This document shows, piece by piece, positions 1 to 7,849 of a stretch of 28,016 nucleotides of DNA. The position numbers and the translations under genes are program-made. The first letter of the stretch is position 1; each line of letters begins with the position of its first letter. The notes below the pieces were generated by a model. That model saw only the letters and a program-made list of their open reading frames with translations. It ran no database searches and was not told the origin of the DNA. This DNA comes from Actinotignum timonense (GTDB lineage: Bacteria; Actinomycetota; Actinomycetes; Actinomycetales; Actinomycetaceae): positions 1-28,016 of the forward strand of contig NZ_JASOKT010000019.1 of the NCBI RefSeq assembly GCF_030216305.1, read 5' to 3'.

Positions 1-703
1 CTCTTCCCCGCGCGAGCGGGGGTAATTCCAGGAGATAAAAATAATGGGTGTAGAAACGACTCTCTTCCCCGCGCGAGCGGGGGTAATTCCAGGAGATAAA
101 AATAATGGGTGTAGAAACGACTCTCTTCCCCGCGCGAGCGGGGGTAATTCCGATACCTACGGCCCGGCGGCTGACCCTCTGCCCTCTTCCCCGCGCGAGC
201 GGGGGTAATTCCACCTTGTTATCCCACTCGAACCGGGTACGCGCACTCTTCCCCGCGCGAGCGGGGGTAATTCCAAAGTTTCACAGCCGCCCCGCGATAA
301 TTACCACTCTTCCCCGCGCGAGCGGGGGTAATTCCGGCGGCGGGCTCGCCGGTATCTCGCAAATCATCTCTTCCCCGCGCGAGCGGGGGTAATTCCGAAG
401 TCAAGACCGGAGGATATGCCACTACCTCCTCTTCCCCGCGCGAGCGGGGGTAATTCCAAGCGCGGGTCTATCATCTCATGGCAGATTGACTCTTCCCCGC
501 GCAAGCGGGGGTAATTCCATGACCGCCGCCGTGCAGGAACTGGAGTTACACTCTTCCCCGCGCGAGCGGGAGTAATTCCACGGTAGGGGTATGAAGAACA
601 ACGCATATCTCCTGTTCCCCGCCCGAGCGGGAGTAATTCCGGATTCTTATTTCATGAGTGCCCGCGTAGCTTCTGTTCCCCGCGCAAGCGGGGGGAAAAT
701 TCC
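1..703 (+). CRISPR. Type I-E CRISPR array, leader-distal part (12 repeats, 11 spacers)
   Basis: Twelve 29-bp repeats start at 1, 62, 123, 184, 246, 307, 368, 429, 490, 551, 612 and 673. Spacers are 32 nt (one of 33 nt at 213-245). The repeat core CTTCCCCGCGCGAGCGGGGG is palindromic and matches the well-known type I-E repeat (E. coli form GAGTTCCCCGCGC-AGCGGGG). Repeats 1-8 are identical; repeat 9 has one change, 10 has one, 11 has several, and 12 is both mutated and 2 nt longer. Decay at the right end and the I-E orientation mean the crRNA precursor is transcribed on the + strand and the leader and cas genes lie left of position 1, outside the window. The first two spacers (30-61 and 91-122) are identical. 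The ORFs that cross the array are shadows of the repeat. Confidence 0.97.
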
Positions 704-706
704 ATT

Positions 707-730
707 GATAGGGCGCTACGGCGCCCTATC
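707..730. promoter_or_regulatory. Perfect palindrome upstream of the HTH gene (candidate operator or array terminator)
   Basis: Arms GATAGGGCGC and GCGCCCTATC (10 bp, perfect) flank a TACG loop, 4 nt after the last CRISPR repeat and 24 nt before the HTH start codon. It covers the place where a -35 element would lie if TAGCAT (743-748) is the -10. It could be the operator of the HTH protein, or the 3' hairpin that ends the CRISPR transcript; no T-run follows, which favours an operator. Confidence 0.55.
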
Positions 731-742
731 GCCGTATATAAG

Positions 743-748
743 TAGCAT
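743..748 (+). promoter_or_regulatory. Candidate -10 element for a leaderless HTH transcript
   Basis: TAGCAT fits TANNNT and ends 6 nt before the ATG at 755, so transcription would begin at or next to the start codon. No Shine-Dalgarno is visible upstream. The same geometry occurs before other genes in this window. Confidence 0.35.
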
Positions 749-754
749 TGAACC

Positions 755-1000
755 ATGGATAAAGATACTTTCGCCGCCAGCCGGCGCCGCCTGCACCTAT
801 CAGTAAAGCAATGCGCCGCGGCCCTCGACGTCTCACCCCGCACCCTGCGCGCCTGGGAATCCGGACGTGATCCTATCCCGCCCGGCGTCGCTGATGACCT
901 CGCCGCGCTCATGCAGTGGCCCGCGCCACCTCACGCAAGCGACAGTAACCCTTCCCCGCGCAAGCGGGAAAATTATCAAGAACGCGTTAAACCGGAATGA
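755..1000 (+). CDS. Small helix-turn-helix DNA-binding protein next to the CRISPR array
   Basis: 81 residues. Residues about 7-50 form a compact helix-turn-helix (SVKQCAAALDVSPRTLRAWE, then SGRDPIPPGVADDL), resembling the YdiL/DUF1870-like HTH group, which also includes some phage Aca (anti-CRISPR-associated) repressors; that link is only a resemblance seen by eye. The first ~55 residues look like a conserved domain. The last ~25 are unstructured, and the nucleotides coding for them include a CRISPR-repeat-like stretch at 949-977, so the original C-terminus may have been lost or replaced. There is no clear ribosome binding site; a TANNNT box 6 nt upstream suggests a leaderless mRNA. The perfect palindrome at 707-730 suggests autoregulation. 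Whether it controls the CRISPR array, belongs to a mobile element or is a relic is unknown. Confidence 0.7.
   Translation: MDKDTFAASRRRLHLSVKQCAAALDVSPRTLRAWESGRDPIPPGVADDLAALMQWPAPPHASDSNPSPRKRENYQERVKPE
949..977 (+). repeat. Solitary degenerate CRISPR repeat
   Basis: The segment with core TTCCCCGCGCAAGCGGGAAA followed by ATTATC aligns with the array repeat (TTCCCCGCGC-AGCGGG, then AATT-C), same orientation. It resembles the decayed terminal repeat at 673. It lies 276 bp from that repeat, which is not a whole number of 61-bp units, and it overlaps the 3' end of the HTH gene. Confidence 0.7.
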
Positions 1001-1222
1001 CTGATGCAAGCGCATCTGGTGACTACTAAGTCAGAAACTGATAGCGTAAGCGCCTATATAACCATGTTTCAGGCAAACGTATTCCAAAGCAATTTCTCGT
1101 GGATTTCGAGAGTGAAACAGGTTTAACCAGTGTGCCGTGATTGTCATGGAAACTCCCCAAACAGCATACCTATGATTAATTCACAACCACACCGTCAACC
1201 GCCGACTTGCCAATGACCGCGA
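1001..1222. other. Intergenic stretch without recognisable genes, AT-richer than surroundings
   Basis: Visibly lower GC than the rest of the window and no ORF worth calling. At its right end (about 1176-1255, minus strand) the frame shifted by -1 from the IS orfA reads EIIAVIGK then a stop, which looks like the first codons of a lost orfB. Otherwise nothing is recognised here. Confidence 0.5.
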
Positions 1223-1537
1223 TTATTTCTGATGTGGGTGGCCTGCCTGACACGCAAAAAAGGCCGACGCGGCTTTCAGGAGTTCATTGACGTCGCGTAG
1301 TTCCCGGTTCTCTCGGCGTAGCCGCATATTTTCCGCTACCACGTCTTCTTCCGCCCGCCCGACAGACTCGTTCTTACGAGCCTGCTGGACCCAGCGGCGG
1401 ACCGTATGCCAGGAAACATCATATTTGGACGCCACAGCCTTGCAAGCCGCTTGTAAGGACATGTTCTCGGCCCATATCCGGTCCTCGATAAGACGAACAA
1501 CTCGCCCCTTAGCTTCTTGATCAAATTTCTTCGGCAT
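1223..1537 (-). CDS. IS3-family transposase OrfA (element truncated, OrfB missing)
   Basis: 104 residues starting MPKKFDQEAKGRVV. The N-terminal half is the HTH_Tnp_1/IS3 OrfA helix-turn-helix (SLQAACKAVASKYDVSWHTV, then RRWV), followed at about residues 68-95 by the leucine-zipper coiled coil (ENMRLRRENRELRDVNELLK), ending in the usual AASAFFA. In a complete IS3 element orfB, with the DDE integrase core, follows by -1 frameshifting. Here only about 20 codons in the -1 frame survive before a stop at 1176-1178 and no integrase core follows, so the element cannot transpose by itself. TTTTTT at the minus-strand position 1261-1256 is a possible slippage site. A possible terminal sequence TGAACTGAACGAGG (minus, 1587-1574) lies upstream. 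Confidence 0.85.
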   Translation of the reverse strand: MPKKFDQEAKGRVVRLIEDRIWAENMSLQAACKAVASKYDVSWHTVRRWVQQARKNESVGRAEEDVVAENMRLRRENRELRDVNELLKAASAFFACQAGHPHQK

Positions 1538-1903
1538 AGTCCAAATGTCCTTATCTACTCGAATGGAAGAAAACCTCGTTCAGTTCACTTTCCCATACTC
1601 CCTCTTCTTTGAGATAAAACGAGACTACCAGAAAAAATAGCGAAGCAAAATACATGATACGTTCTTATAAAATCTCCCTCAGGTAGTGCTGAGCTAAACA
1701 AATGACACAAAACACAGGTAGTGTTACCCCCGCTCACGCGGGGAAAAGCGGCCCACCTAAGCAAGATACTAGATACCGAATTACCCACGCCTCGGCGTGG
1801 AAAACCGCTCGCTACGAGCCTAGTCGGTGGAGGCGAATCTGGAAAACCAACACACATGAGAACTTCTGCCACTCTTCCAAACCAGACGGCCACCCCACAG
1901 TCC
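1538..1903. other. Gene-free stretch between the IS remnant and the aldo/keto reductase
   Basis: The left part (1538-1700) is AT-rich and holds the possible IS end. The right part holds the two inverted CRISPR-repeat relics. ORFs crossing it are translations of these relics and are not believed. Confidence 0.6.
1720..1805 (-). repeat. Two degenerate CRISPR repeats in inverted orientation
   Basis: At 1720-1748 and 1777-1805 the + strand reads GTTACCCCCGCTCACGCGGG and AATTACCCACGCCTCGGCGT, each followed by a G/A-rich end. These match the reverse complement of the array repeat (core TTACCCCCGCTCGCGCGGGG). Spacing is 57 bp rather than 61, leaving a 28-nt spacer-like interval. They look like the last remnants of a second array pointing the other way, or of an array end inverted with the IS element. 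Confidence 0.65.
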
Positions 1904-2893
1904 CTAAAACAACGCCACCTTCTCCGGCGGCGGGAAGATCGCGTCGAGCTCAGTTAGGTCCCCGCTGCTCGGCTCCCACACCAAGGAGGCTGCATTCTGG
2001 CGGACTTGCTGCGGCGTCGTCGCACCGGCAATAACGGAAGCCACGCACGGCCGCGAGGCCAACCACGACATCGCCACCTGCACCGGCGTCACGCCGCGCG
2101 CCTGCGCAAACGCAACAAAAGCCTCAATCTGCTCCCAGTCCGTGGACTCCAGCAGCACCGCCTTCGAGTGCGCAATCCGCGAGCCCTCCGGAGCCGCACC
2201 GCGCCGATACTTGCCCGTCAGCAACCCGTTCGCCAGCGGGAAGTACGGGAAAATCCCCAGGCCAAAGCGCTGCGCAGCCGGCACCACCTCCAGCTCCGCG
2301 CGCCGATCAATCAAGTTGTAATGCGACTCAGTAGCAATTGGCCCCACCAGCCCGCGCGCAGCCGCCAGATGCGAAGCATCAGCAAGCTGCCACCCGGCGT
2401 GGTTCGACGTCGCGTAATACCGAATTTTGCCCGCCCGCACCGCATCCGACAGCGCCTCAAGCGTCTCCTCGGGCGGCGTCACACCATCCGGCGTGTGATA
2501 AAAATACAGGTCAATCGCCTCCACGCCGAGCCGGCGCAACGATGCCTCCAAGGCCCGCGTCACGTAGCGCCGCGAACCGCGCGCCCCGTAATCCGCGCCG
2601 TTGCGCCCCTGCATATCCATACCAAATTTTGTTATCACGACGACGCCGCGGGCCAGCTCACCCGCTTCCCGTAACGCCGTTCCGAACATAGTTTCCGAAA
2701 GTCCGGGTTCTTTGCCGTACACGTCGGCAAGATCGAAGGTGGTGATTCCTTCTTCAAGCGCGGCTCGCACCACGGCATTCGTACCTTCTTGCGTTTCGGT
2801 TTGCGTGTGGGCGCGGCCAAAATTATTACCACCGATGCCGACGGCGGATACCATCAGGCCGGACTTCCCTACCGGGCGATACGTCATTGTCAT
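1904..2893 (-). CDS. Aldo/keto reductase
   Basis: 329 residues, normal for the family. A TIM-barrel NADPH-dependent oxidoreductase expected to reduce aldehydes or ketones; the substrate is unknown. The catalytic tetrad is visible: Asp54 and Tyr59 (FDLADVYG), Lys89 (VVITKFG) and His133 (YFYHTPD). The N-terminus (YRPVGKSGLMVSAVGIGGNN) resembles the YghZ/general stress protein 69-like branch, but the protein could belong to another AKR group. It stands alone and is divergent from the lipid kinase gene. TAGGCT (minus, 2905-2900) sits 6 nt before the ATG at 2893 and no ribosome binding site is seen, so the transcript may be leaderless; the nearby second ATG (codon 3) is an alternative start. Confidence 0.93.
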   Translation of the reverse strand: MTMTYRPVGKSGLMVSAVGIGGNNFGRAHTQTETQEGTNAVVRAALEEGITTFDLADVYGKEPGLSETMFGTALREAGELARGVVVITKFGMDMQGRNGADYGARGSRRYVTRALEASLRRLGVEAIDLYFYHTPDGVTPPEETLEALSDAVRAGKIRYYATSNHAGWQLADASHLAAARGLVGPIATESHYNLIDRRAELEVVPAAQRFGLGIFPYFPLANGLLTGKYRRGAAPEGSRIAHSKAVLLESTDWEQIEAFVAFAQARGVTPVQVAMSWLASRPCVASVIAGATTPQQVRQNAASLVWEPSSGDLTELDAIFPPPEKVALF

Positions 2894-3051
2894 ACCGCCA
2901 GCCTAGCGGACACCGGCCGCGCCCGTTCGGCAGCTCGGTTACGATGAGGGAACAGTGCTCACCTGTGAGCGGTGTTTTCAGGCGCGGCCTTGCAGGGAAT
3001 TATGCGGCTCGGAGCGCGCCACCACCACCGAGGGAAAGAGGGCTTGCCACT

Positions 3052-4032
3052 ATGCAAGATTCTGCGGCGCAGCAGCACCAGCGAAACGGCTATCCGGAGG
3101 GACCGCGCCAGATCCGGCGCGTTGTCCTCCTCACCAACCCGACCGCGGGAAAGGGCCGCGCCACGTCGCTAGCTGCCCATATGACCGCTGAACTGCTCAA
3201 ATATGGCATTGACGTGGTGGGGCACTACGCCACCACCGTCGCGGAAACTCGTAAGAATGCCAGATTAGCGCTGGCCGATCCTAATATCGACGCCCTGGTT
3301 GCCTGCGGTGGGGACGGATTGGCGAATCTCATCGTGCAGGAGCAGGCCGGCACCGGTAAACCGCTCGGCTTAGTTGCGGGCGGGACCGGGAACGATATTG
3401 CGCGCGGCCTTGGTATTCCGCTCAACGTCGCCGGGGCCGCCCGCACCATCGCGTCCGGGTATACGGTGATGACCGACCTGGGCCTGGCCATTCGCAAAGT
3501 AAACGGTGTTTCCCAACCCGAGCGCCGCTATTTTACCTCGATCCTCGCCGCGGGGATCGATACCCGCATTAATGCTCGCGCCAAACAGATCCGGTGGCCG
3601 GGTGGTTCGGCCGCCTATTTCCTCGCGGTGCTTGCCGAAGTGGCGGCCATGCGCACCACCCCGCTCACCTTGAGTATCGACGGCGGCGAACCCTTCACCC
3701 TGGAAGCTACCCTCTGCGCGGTGGGTAATACCAGCAGTTACGGAGGCGGGATCCGGATGTGCTCGCATGCGGATCCGCGTGATGGCAAGCTGGCCCTCAC
3801 CGTCGTCGGCCCGGTATCGCGCCGCACCGCGGCCCGCAACCTTCGCAATATCTACACCGGAGATTTTTCCAACCTGCGCGATATCGTCACCCAGATTCAG
3901 GTCAACAGTGTTCGCTTGGAGATGCCCGGTCTTATTCCTGCGGTCGACGGCGAAGACCTCTTCCCCACCCCGCTGAGCGTGACGGTGGCCGCTGGTGCCG
4001 GCTGCTTCCTCGTCCCGCGGCCGCGCGCGTAG
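3052..4032 (+). CDS. dagK: Diacylglycerol kinase family lipid kinase (DagK/YegS type)
   Basis: 326 residues from the ATG at 3052, preceded by the purine-rich GAGGGAAAGAGGG. The frame stays open to 2887, but the upstream part has no domain character and would overlap the divergent promoter region. Signatures of the DAGK catalytic domain are in order: NPTAGKG (residues 29-35), GGDGL (86-90, the nucleotide-binding GGDG loop) and GGTGNDIARGLG (110-121). A C-terminal beta-rich YegS/DagK domain includes the AVDGED segment. It phosphorylates a lipid such as diacylglycerol to phosphatidate at the inner face of the membrane, recycling lipid for phospholipid synthesis; the exact lipid is not shown by the sequence. 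It converges on ilvE. Confidence 0.9.
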   Translation: MQDSAAQQHQRNGYPEGPRQIRRVVLLTNPTAGKGRATSLAAHMTAELLKYGIDVVGHYATTVAETRKNARLALADPNIDALVACGGDGLANLIVQEQAGTGKPLGLVAGGTGNDIARGLGIPLNVAGAARTIASGYTVMTDLGLAIRKVNGVSQPERRYFTSILAAGIDTRINARAKQIRWPGGSAAYFLAVLAEVAAMRTTPLTLSIDGGEPFTLEATLCAVGNTSSYGGGIRMCSHADPRDGKLALTVVGPVSRRTAARNLRNIYTGDFSNLRDIVTQIQVNSVRLEMPGLIPAVDGEDLFPTPLSVTVAAGAGCFLVPRPRA

Positions 4033-4143
4033 CTCAACTCGGCCCCGCGCGTAGCGGCCCAGATACGAATCGTCAGCTAGGTCAGCGTCGCGCGTAGTAG
4101 TTCAACCAGCCCCACGCACGCAGCGCAACTCAGCCCAGCCGCG
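4033..4143. other. Convergent intergenic region dagK/ilvE
   Basis: Short region with the recurring phrase CGCGCGTAG and CCCAGCC; no convincing hairpin-plus-T terminator is visible. Confidence 0.3.
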
Positions 4144-5286
4144 CTACGCGATCCGGTACATCCACCCGAAGGGATCTTCGCGAGTACCGTTTTGGATTCC
4201 GGTCAGCTCCTCGTAGATCCGCTGGGCCACGGTGTGAGTAGGCAGCTCGACGCTGAAATCTTCCCCGGTGAGCTGGCCAATGGCAGTCACCACGGCCGCG
4301 GTCCCGCAAGCGAACATTTCCGCCACACTACCGTCCTGAATTCCGCTCACCACATCGCGCAAAGCAAGGGTATCTTCGCGAACCTCCACCCCGGCACGGC
4401 GCAGCAGTTGCATAATGCACGAACGGGTATTACCGGGCAGGATATTGCCGGTAAGTTTCGGGGTGGCCACGCTACCGTCGGCGTAGACCACAAACACGTT
4501 CATCCCGCCCAGCTCATCGAGGTTCGTGGCGGTTGCGGCGTCGAGGAAAAGAACCTCATCGTATCCGGCCGCGCTCGCGGTGACCTTGGGCAGCAGCGAG
4601 GCCGCGTAGTTCCCGCCGGTCTTCGCCGCGCCCATGCCGCCGGGGCCGGCGCGGTGGTAATCGGGTTCCACCCACACCTTGATGGGCTGGAAACCGTTGG
4701 GGAAATACGCCCCGGCCGGCGAGGCGAGCACGATGTATTCGTAGGCCGCTGCCGCCCGCACCCCGAGGAAAGCTTCCGAAGCGAAAATGAAGGGCCGCAG
4801 GTACAGCGATTCGCCCGCCGCTCCCGGAACCCAGCGCCGGTCCTGGCGCACCAGATCCACCAGCGAGGCCACGAAATCATCCACGGGCAGCTCCGGGATA
4901 GCGAGCCGATGCCCCGAGAAGTTCAGGCGCACCCCGTTGTAGGTGGGGCGGAATAGCCATAGCGATCCATCCGCATGCCGGTAGGCTTTCAGGCCCTCAA
5001 AAACTTCCTGGCCGTAGTGGAGCACCGCACCGGCCGGGTCCAGGCTGAGCGGTCCGTAGGGCACGATGGCGTGGTTATGCCAGCCTTGTTCCGCGGTCCA
5101 GGTTGCCCGCGCCATGTGATCCGTGAAGTAGCGGCCGAAACCGGGGCCGGCCAGGACCTGGCTGACCTCTTCATCGCTGGCCGGGTGCTCATTCGGGTGC
5201 ACAGCGAACCGCCCCGCGAGGCTATCCGCGGGCGCGGGGGTGGTAGCGGCAGCTTCCATTTCTTCCGGAGTCATCGGAACGCTCAT
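4144..5286 (-). CDS. ilvE: Branched-chain amino acid aminotransferase
   Basis: 380 residues, close to the size of the actinobacterial/eukaryotic-type BCAT (about 360-380). This PLP enzyme transfers the amino group between glutamate and the keto acids of Val, Leu and Ile, the last step of their synthesis. The PLP lysine is expected at Lys222 in GAAKTGGNYAAS; YLRPF and the later LGGMNVFVV segment also fit fold-type IV BCATs. It is the second gene after leuB, with about 30 bp between them and a purine-rich AGAAAGAAGG before the ATG, so the two are probably one transcript controlled from the leuB promoter. Confidence 0.95.
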   Translation of the reverse strand: MSVPMTPEEMEAAATTPAPADSLAGRFAVHPNEHPASDEEVSQVLAGPGFGRYFTDHMARATWTAEQGWHNHAIVPYGPLSLDPAGAVLHYGQEVFEGLKAYRHADGSLWLFRPTYNGVRLNFSGHRLAIPELPVDDFVASLVDLVRQDRRWVPGAAGESLYLRPFIFASEAFLGVRAAAAYEYIVLASPAGAYFPNGFQPIKVWVEPDYHRAGPGGMGAAKTGGNYAASLLPKVTASAAGYDEVLFLDAATATNLDELGGMNVFVVYADGSVATPKLTGNILPGNTRSCIMQLLRRAGVEVREDTLALRDVVSGIQDGSVAEMFACGTAAVVTAIGQLTGEDFSVELPTHTVAQRIYEELTGIQNGTREDPFGWMYRIA

Positions 5287-5316
5287 ACCTGAGTCCTTCT
5301 TTCTTGGTGGTGATCC

Positions 5317-6387
5317 TTAACGGTTATCTTCCATAGCGGCGAGAATAGCATCCCCGATCTGGGTGGTTGTGCGGCGCAGTGGCACACCGCGCGCCGAGGC
5401 CTCGGCACGCGCTTCCATATCCGCCCGGATAGCCGCCTCAATACGCGCGGCCGGCCCGGCGAGCCCGAGGTGGCGCAGCATCAGCGCCACCGAGGCGATG
5501 GTCGCCGTCGGATCGGCTTTCCCGGTCCCCGCAATATCCGGAGCCGAACCGTGGATCGGTTCGAACATGGAGGGGAAGTCGCCTTCGGGGTTAATATTGC
5601 CCGACGCCGCAAGCCCCACTCCCCCGCTTACCGCCCCGGCTTCGTCGGTCAGAATATCGCCAAACAGATTATCCGTCACGATAACGTCGAAACGCTGCGG
5701 GTCGGTCACCAGGTAAATCGTGGCGGCATCCACATTGCAGTAATCAACGTTGATATCCGGGTACTCCGCGGCGAGGCGATCAACGGTACGCTGCCAGAGC
5801 CCGCCCGCGTGCACGAGCACATTGGTTTTGTGGACGAGGGTGAGGTGGCGGCGGGGCCGGGAGGCGGCCAGCTCAAAGGCGTAACGCACCAAGCGCTCAG
5901 TTCCGTGAGCGGTGTTGACAGATACTTCCGTTGCCACTTCGGTGGGCATGCCGCGGTGAACACTGCCGCCGTTGCCCGAGTACAGCCCTTCGGTCCCTTC
6001 GCGCACCACCACCAGGTCAATATTTCCCGGTTCCGCCAGCGGGGTGGGAACCCCGGGGTAAAGCACACTGGGTCGCAAATTAACGTAGTGGTCAAAGGCA
6101 AAGCGCAGCCGCAGCAAAATCTCCCGCTCGAGGATTCCGGCAGGCACCCGCGGATCCCCGATAGCCCCGAGCAGCAGCGCATCATGCCCGGCCAGCGCCT
6201 CCAGATCCGCGGTGCTCAGGGTTTCCCCAGTATCCAGGTAGCGTTGCGCCCCGATACTATAGGGAGTCACGCTCAGCTCCGTACCACTTTCCGCCAGCGC
6301 GGCACGTAGCACTTTGAGGCCTTCGGGCACGATTTCCGGACCGATGCCATCCCCGGCAATAACGGCAAGATTAATAGAGGCGCGCAT
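5317..6387 (-). CDS. leuB: 3-isopropylmalate dehydrogenase
   Basis: 356 residues from the ATG at 6387. A longer reading from 6414 exists, but [20 protein letters not shown] is the normal N-terminus of the family. NAD-dependent oxidative decarboxylation of 3-isopropylmalate in leucine synthesis. Visible are the GDGIGPE start motif, the substrate arginines in [15 protein letters not shown], the metal/substrate lysine region HKTNVL, the [13 protein letters not shown] metal site and the [15 protein letters not shown] nucleotide loop. The minus-strand TATACT ends 7 nt before this ATG and no ribosome site is present, so the mRNA is probably leaderless. An AGTGAGA-N7-TCTCACT operator lies just upstream and is shared with ilvD. 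ilvE follows in the same transcript. Confidence 0.96.
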   Translation of the reverse strand: MRASINLAVIAGDGIGPEIVPEGLKVLRAALAESGTELSVTPYSIGAQRYLDTGETLSTADLEALAGHDALLLGAIGDPRVPAGILEREILLRLRFAFDHYVNLRPSVLYPGVPTPLAEPGNIDLVVVREGTEGLYSGNGGSVHRGMPTEVATEVSVNTAHGTERLVRYAFELAASRPRRHLTLVHKTNVLVHAGGLWQRTVDRLAAEYPDINVDYCNVDAATIYLVTDPQRFDVIVTDNLFGDILTDEAGAVSGGVGLAASGNINPEGDFPSMFEPIHGSAPDIAGTGKADPTATIASVALMLRHLGLAGPAARIEAAIRADMEARAEASARGVPLRRTTTQIGDAILAAMEDNR

Positions 6388-6394
6388 GTGGATG

Positions 6395-6400
6395 AGTATA
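6395..6400 (-). promoter_or_regulatory. leuB -10 element (TATACT), leaderless geometry
   Basis: TATACT on the minus strand is followed by 7 nt and then the leuB ATG at 6387, placing the expected transcription start on the start codon. Confidence 0.5.
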
Positions 6401-6416
6401 CGAGATCCGTCCACCT

Positions 6417-6437
6417 AGTGAGACCAAATATCTCACT
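6417..6437. promoter_or_regulatory. Shared BCAA operator upstream of leuB
   Basis: Perfect inverted repeat AGTGAGA-N7-TCTCACT. On the minus strand it is followed by AGGTGGAC and, 16 nt after the repeat, by the leuB -10. The same 21-bp box with the same flank (ACGTGGAC) stands before ilvD at 17867-17887. It overlaps the leuB -35 zone. An LtbR/NdgR-type (IclR family) regulator of leucine genes is a plausible binder in actinobacteria; the regulator itself is not in this window. Confidence 0.75.
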
Positions 6438-6563
6438 CTGCGAGACGCCCGCGTGCGGCGTGACGGCACGGAGACGCGTTCTTTCGGGAGGTTAGGTACG
6501 TCTCCTGGAGCCGGCGCCGCTCTCCTCGTAGAATTGAATTCTTGAATCTCTGGAGGCAAGGTT

Positions 6564-7745
6564 ATGGCGTTCGATTCAACTATCGTCATTGTTGGCGGTG
6601 CTCGCATCCCCACGGGGAAGTTCCGCGGCTATTACGCGAATACTCCCGCGCATGAATTGGGTGCGGCGGCGGCGCGCGCGGCCGCGGAGCGGGCCGGCAT
6701 CCCGATGGCGGATGTGGATGATTTCGTGGTGGGTTGCGTGGGCCAGACCGGTGCGGATGCCTATATTTCCCGCCGTATCGCGCTGACTGCCGGGGCACGC
6801 GCCTCCTCCACTGCCCTGACTGTCAATCGGGTGTGCGGCTCCGGGGTGCAGGCGTTGGCCAGCGGCGCGAGCGCCCTGCGCTCGGGGGACGCGCGCATCG
6901 TCATGGCCGGCGGTGCGGAAAATATGACGCGCCAGCCGGTGATGGATTTTTCGCGGGCCGGTCACCTCGATGGGCCCGAGCACGTGGATGGCACTTTTTC
7001 GCTGATTTCTGATCCGTTTTCGGGCCGGCCGATGGGCTGGACGGCGGAGCGGGTGGCGGAAAAATTCGGTATTTCGCGCGCCGAGCAGGATGCTTTTGCG
7101 GCCCAATCCCAGGCCCGCGCCCAGGCTGCCATCACCTCCGGGGCTTTCGATAAGGAAAAGGTCCCTTTCACGATTGATGCCGGGAAGCCAACGGAGCGCG
7201 TCGTCGTTGCTGAAGAGTATCCGCGCACGGGGGTGACGGCCGAAACGCTCAGTCACCTTTCTCCGGTTTTTGCCGCGCACGGCACCGTGACGGCCGGTAA
7301 TTCTTCTGGAATTAACGACGGCGCAGCCATGCTTGTCCTCATGCGGGAAGAGGATGCGATTGCGGCGGGTGTGGATATTCTGGGTGAGCTGGTGGATGTG
7401 GCGACCGTCGGCGTGGAACCGGAGTATATGGGTTATGCGCCGCGTTTGGCTATTGAGAAGGTGCTGGAGCGCACCGGTCTGAGCCGGGCGGATATTGGTT
7501 GGGTGGAGCTTAATGAGGCTTTTGCTTCCCAGGCGATTGCGGTGATTCGCGATGCGGAGTTGGATCCGGAGATCGTTAATCCGCTGGGCGGAGCGATTGC
7601 GCTGGGACATCCGGTGGGGGCCTCGGGAGCGATTATTTCGCTGCGCGCCCTCCTCAACCAGCGCGAACGCGGAATTGAGCATTCACTTGTGACGCTGTGT
7701 ATCGGCGGCGGGCAGGGCATCGCCGCAATTATTCGCGCCCGCTAG
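6564..7745 (+). CDS. Thiolase (acetyl-CoA C-acetyltransferase)
   Basis: 393 residues, the standard thiolase length, with the ribosome site CTGGAGGCAAGG before the ATG. All three catalytic blocks are present: nucleophile Cys91 in NRVCGSG, His349 in GHPVGASGA and Cys379 in CIGGGQG. Residues ENMTRQP and LNEAFASQA are family hallmarks. It catalyses condensation of two acetyl-CoA or, in reverse, thiolysis of a 3-ketoacyl-CoA. No beta-oxidation, mevalonate or polyhydroxybutyrate genes are nearby to tell which, so no symbol is given (phaA/atoB/fadA-like). It is a single gene, divergent from leuB. Confidence 0.94.
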   Translation: MAFDSTIVIVGGARIPTGKFRGYYANTPAHELGAAAARAAAERAGIPMADVDDFVVGCVGQTGADAYISRRIALTAGARASSTALTVNRVCGSGVQALASGASALRSGDARIVMAGGAENMTRQPVMDFSRAGHLDGPEHVDGTFSLISDPFSGRPMGWTAERVAEKFGISRAEQDAFAAQSQARAQAAITSGAFDKEKVPFTIDAGKPTERVVVAEEYPRTGVTAETLSHLSPVFAAHGTVTAGNSSGINDGAAMLVLMREEDAIAAGVDILGELVDVATVGVEPEYMGYAPRLAIEKVLERTGLSRADIGWVELNEAFASQAIAVIRDAELDPEIVNPLGGAIALGHPVGASGAIISLRALLNQRERGIEHSLVTLCIGGGQGIAAIIRAR

Positions 7746-7849
7746 TAGTGCTGCGGACGCGGTGGTAACAAGCAGCCCACGCCCGGTAGCGCCGCACTGT
7801 CCACGAACAGCAGCGAAGTCGGCAACCGCCGCCCCGCCGCAACCGCCGC

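Noticed and set aside
105..606. ORFs of 67-95 residues across the left end with repeated PARAGVIP / ITPARAG motifs
   Set aside because: They are translations of CRISPR repeats in several frames, not proteins.
1702..2034. 110-residue + strand ORF containing SVTPAHAGKSG
   Set aside because: The motif is a translated relic CRISPR repeat, and the rest lies antisense to the aldo/keto reductase.
2887..3051. N-terminal extension of the lipid kinase
   Set aside because: Not domain-like, overlaps the divergent promoter region and the reductase start; the ATG at 3052 has a good ribosome site.
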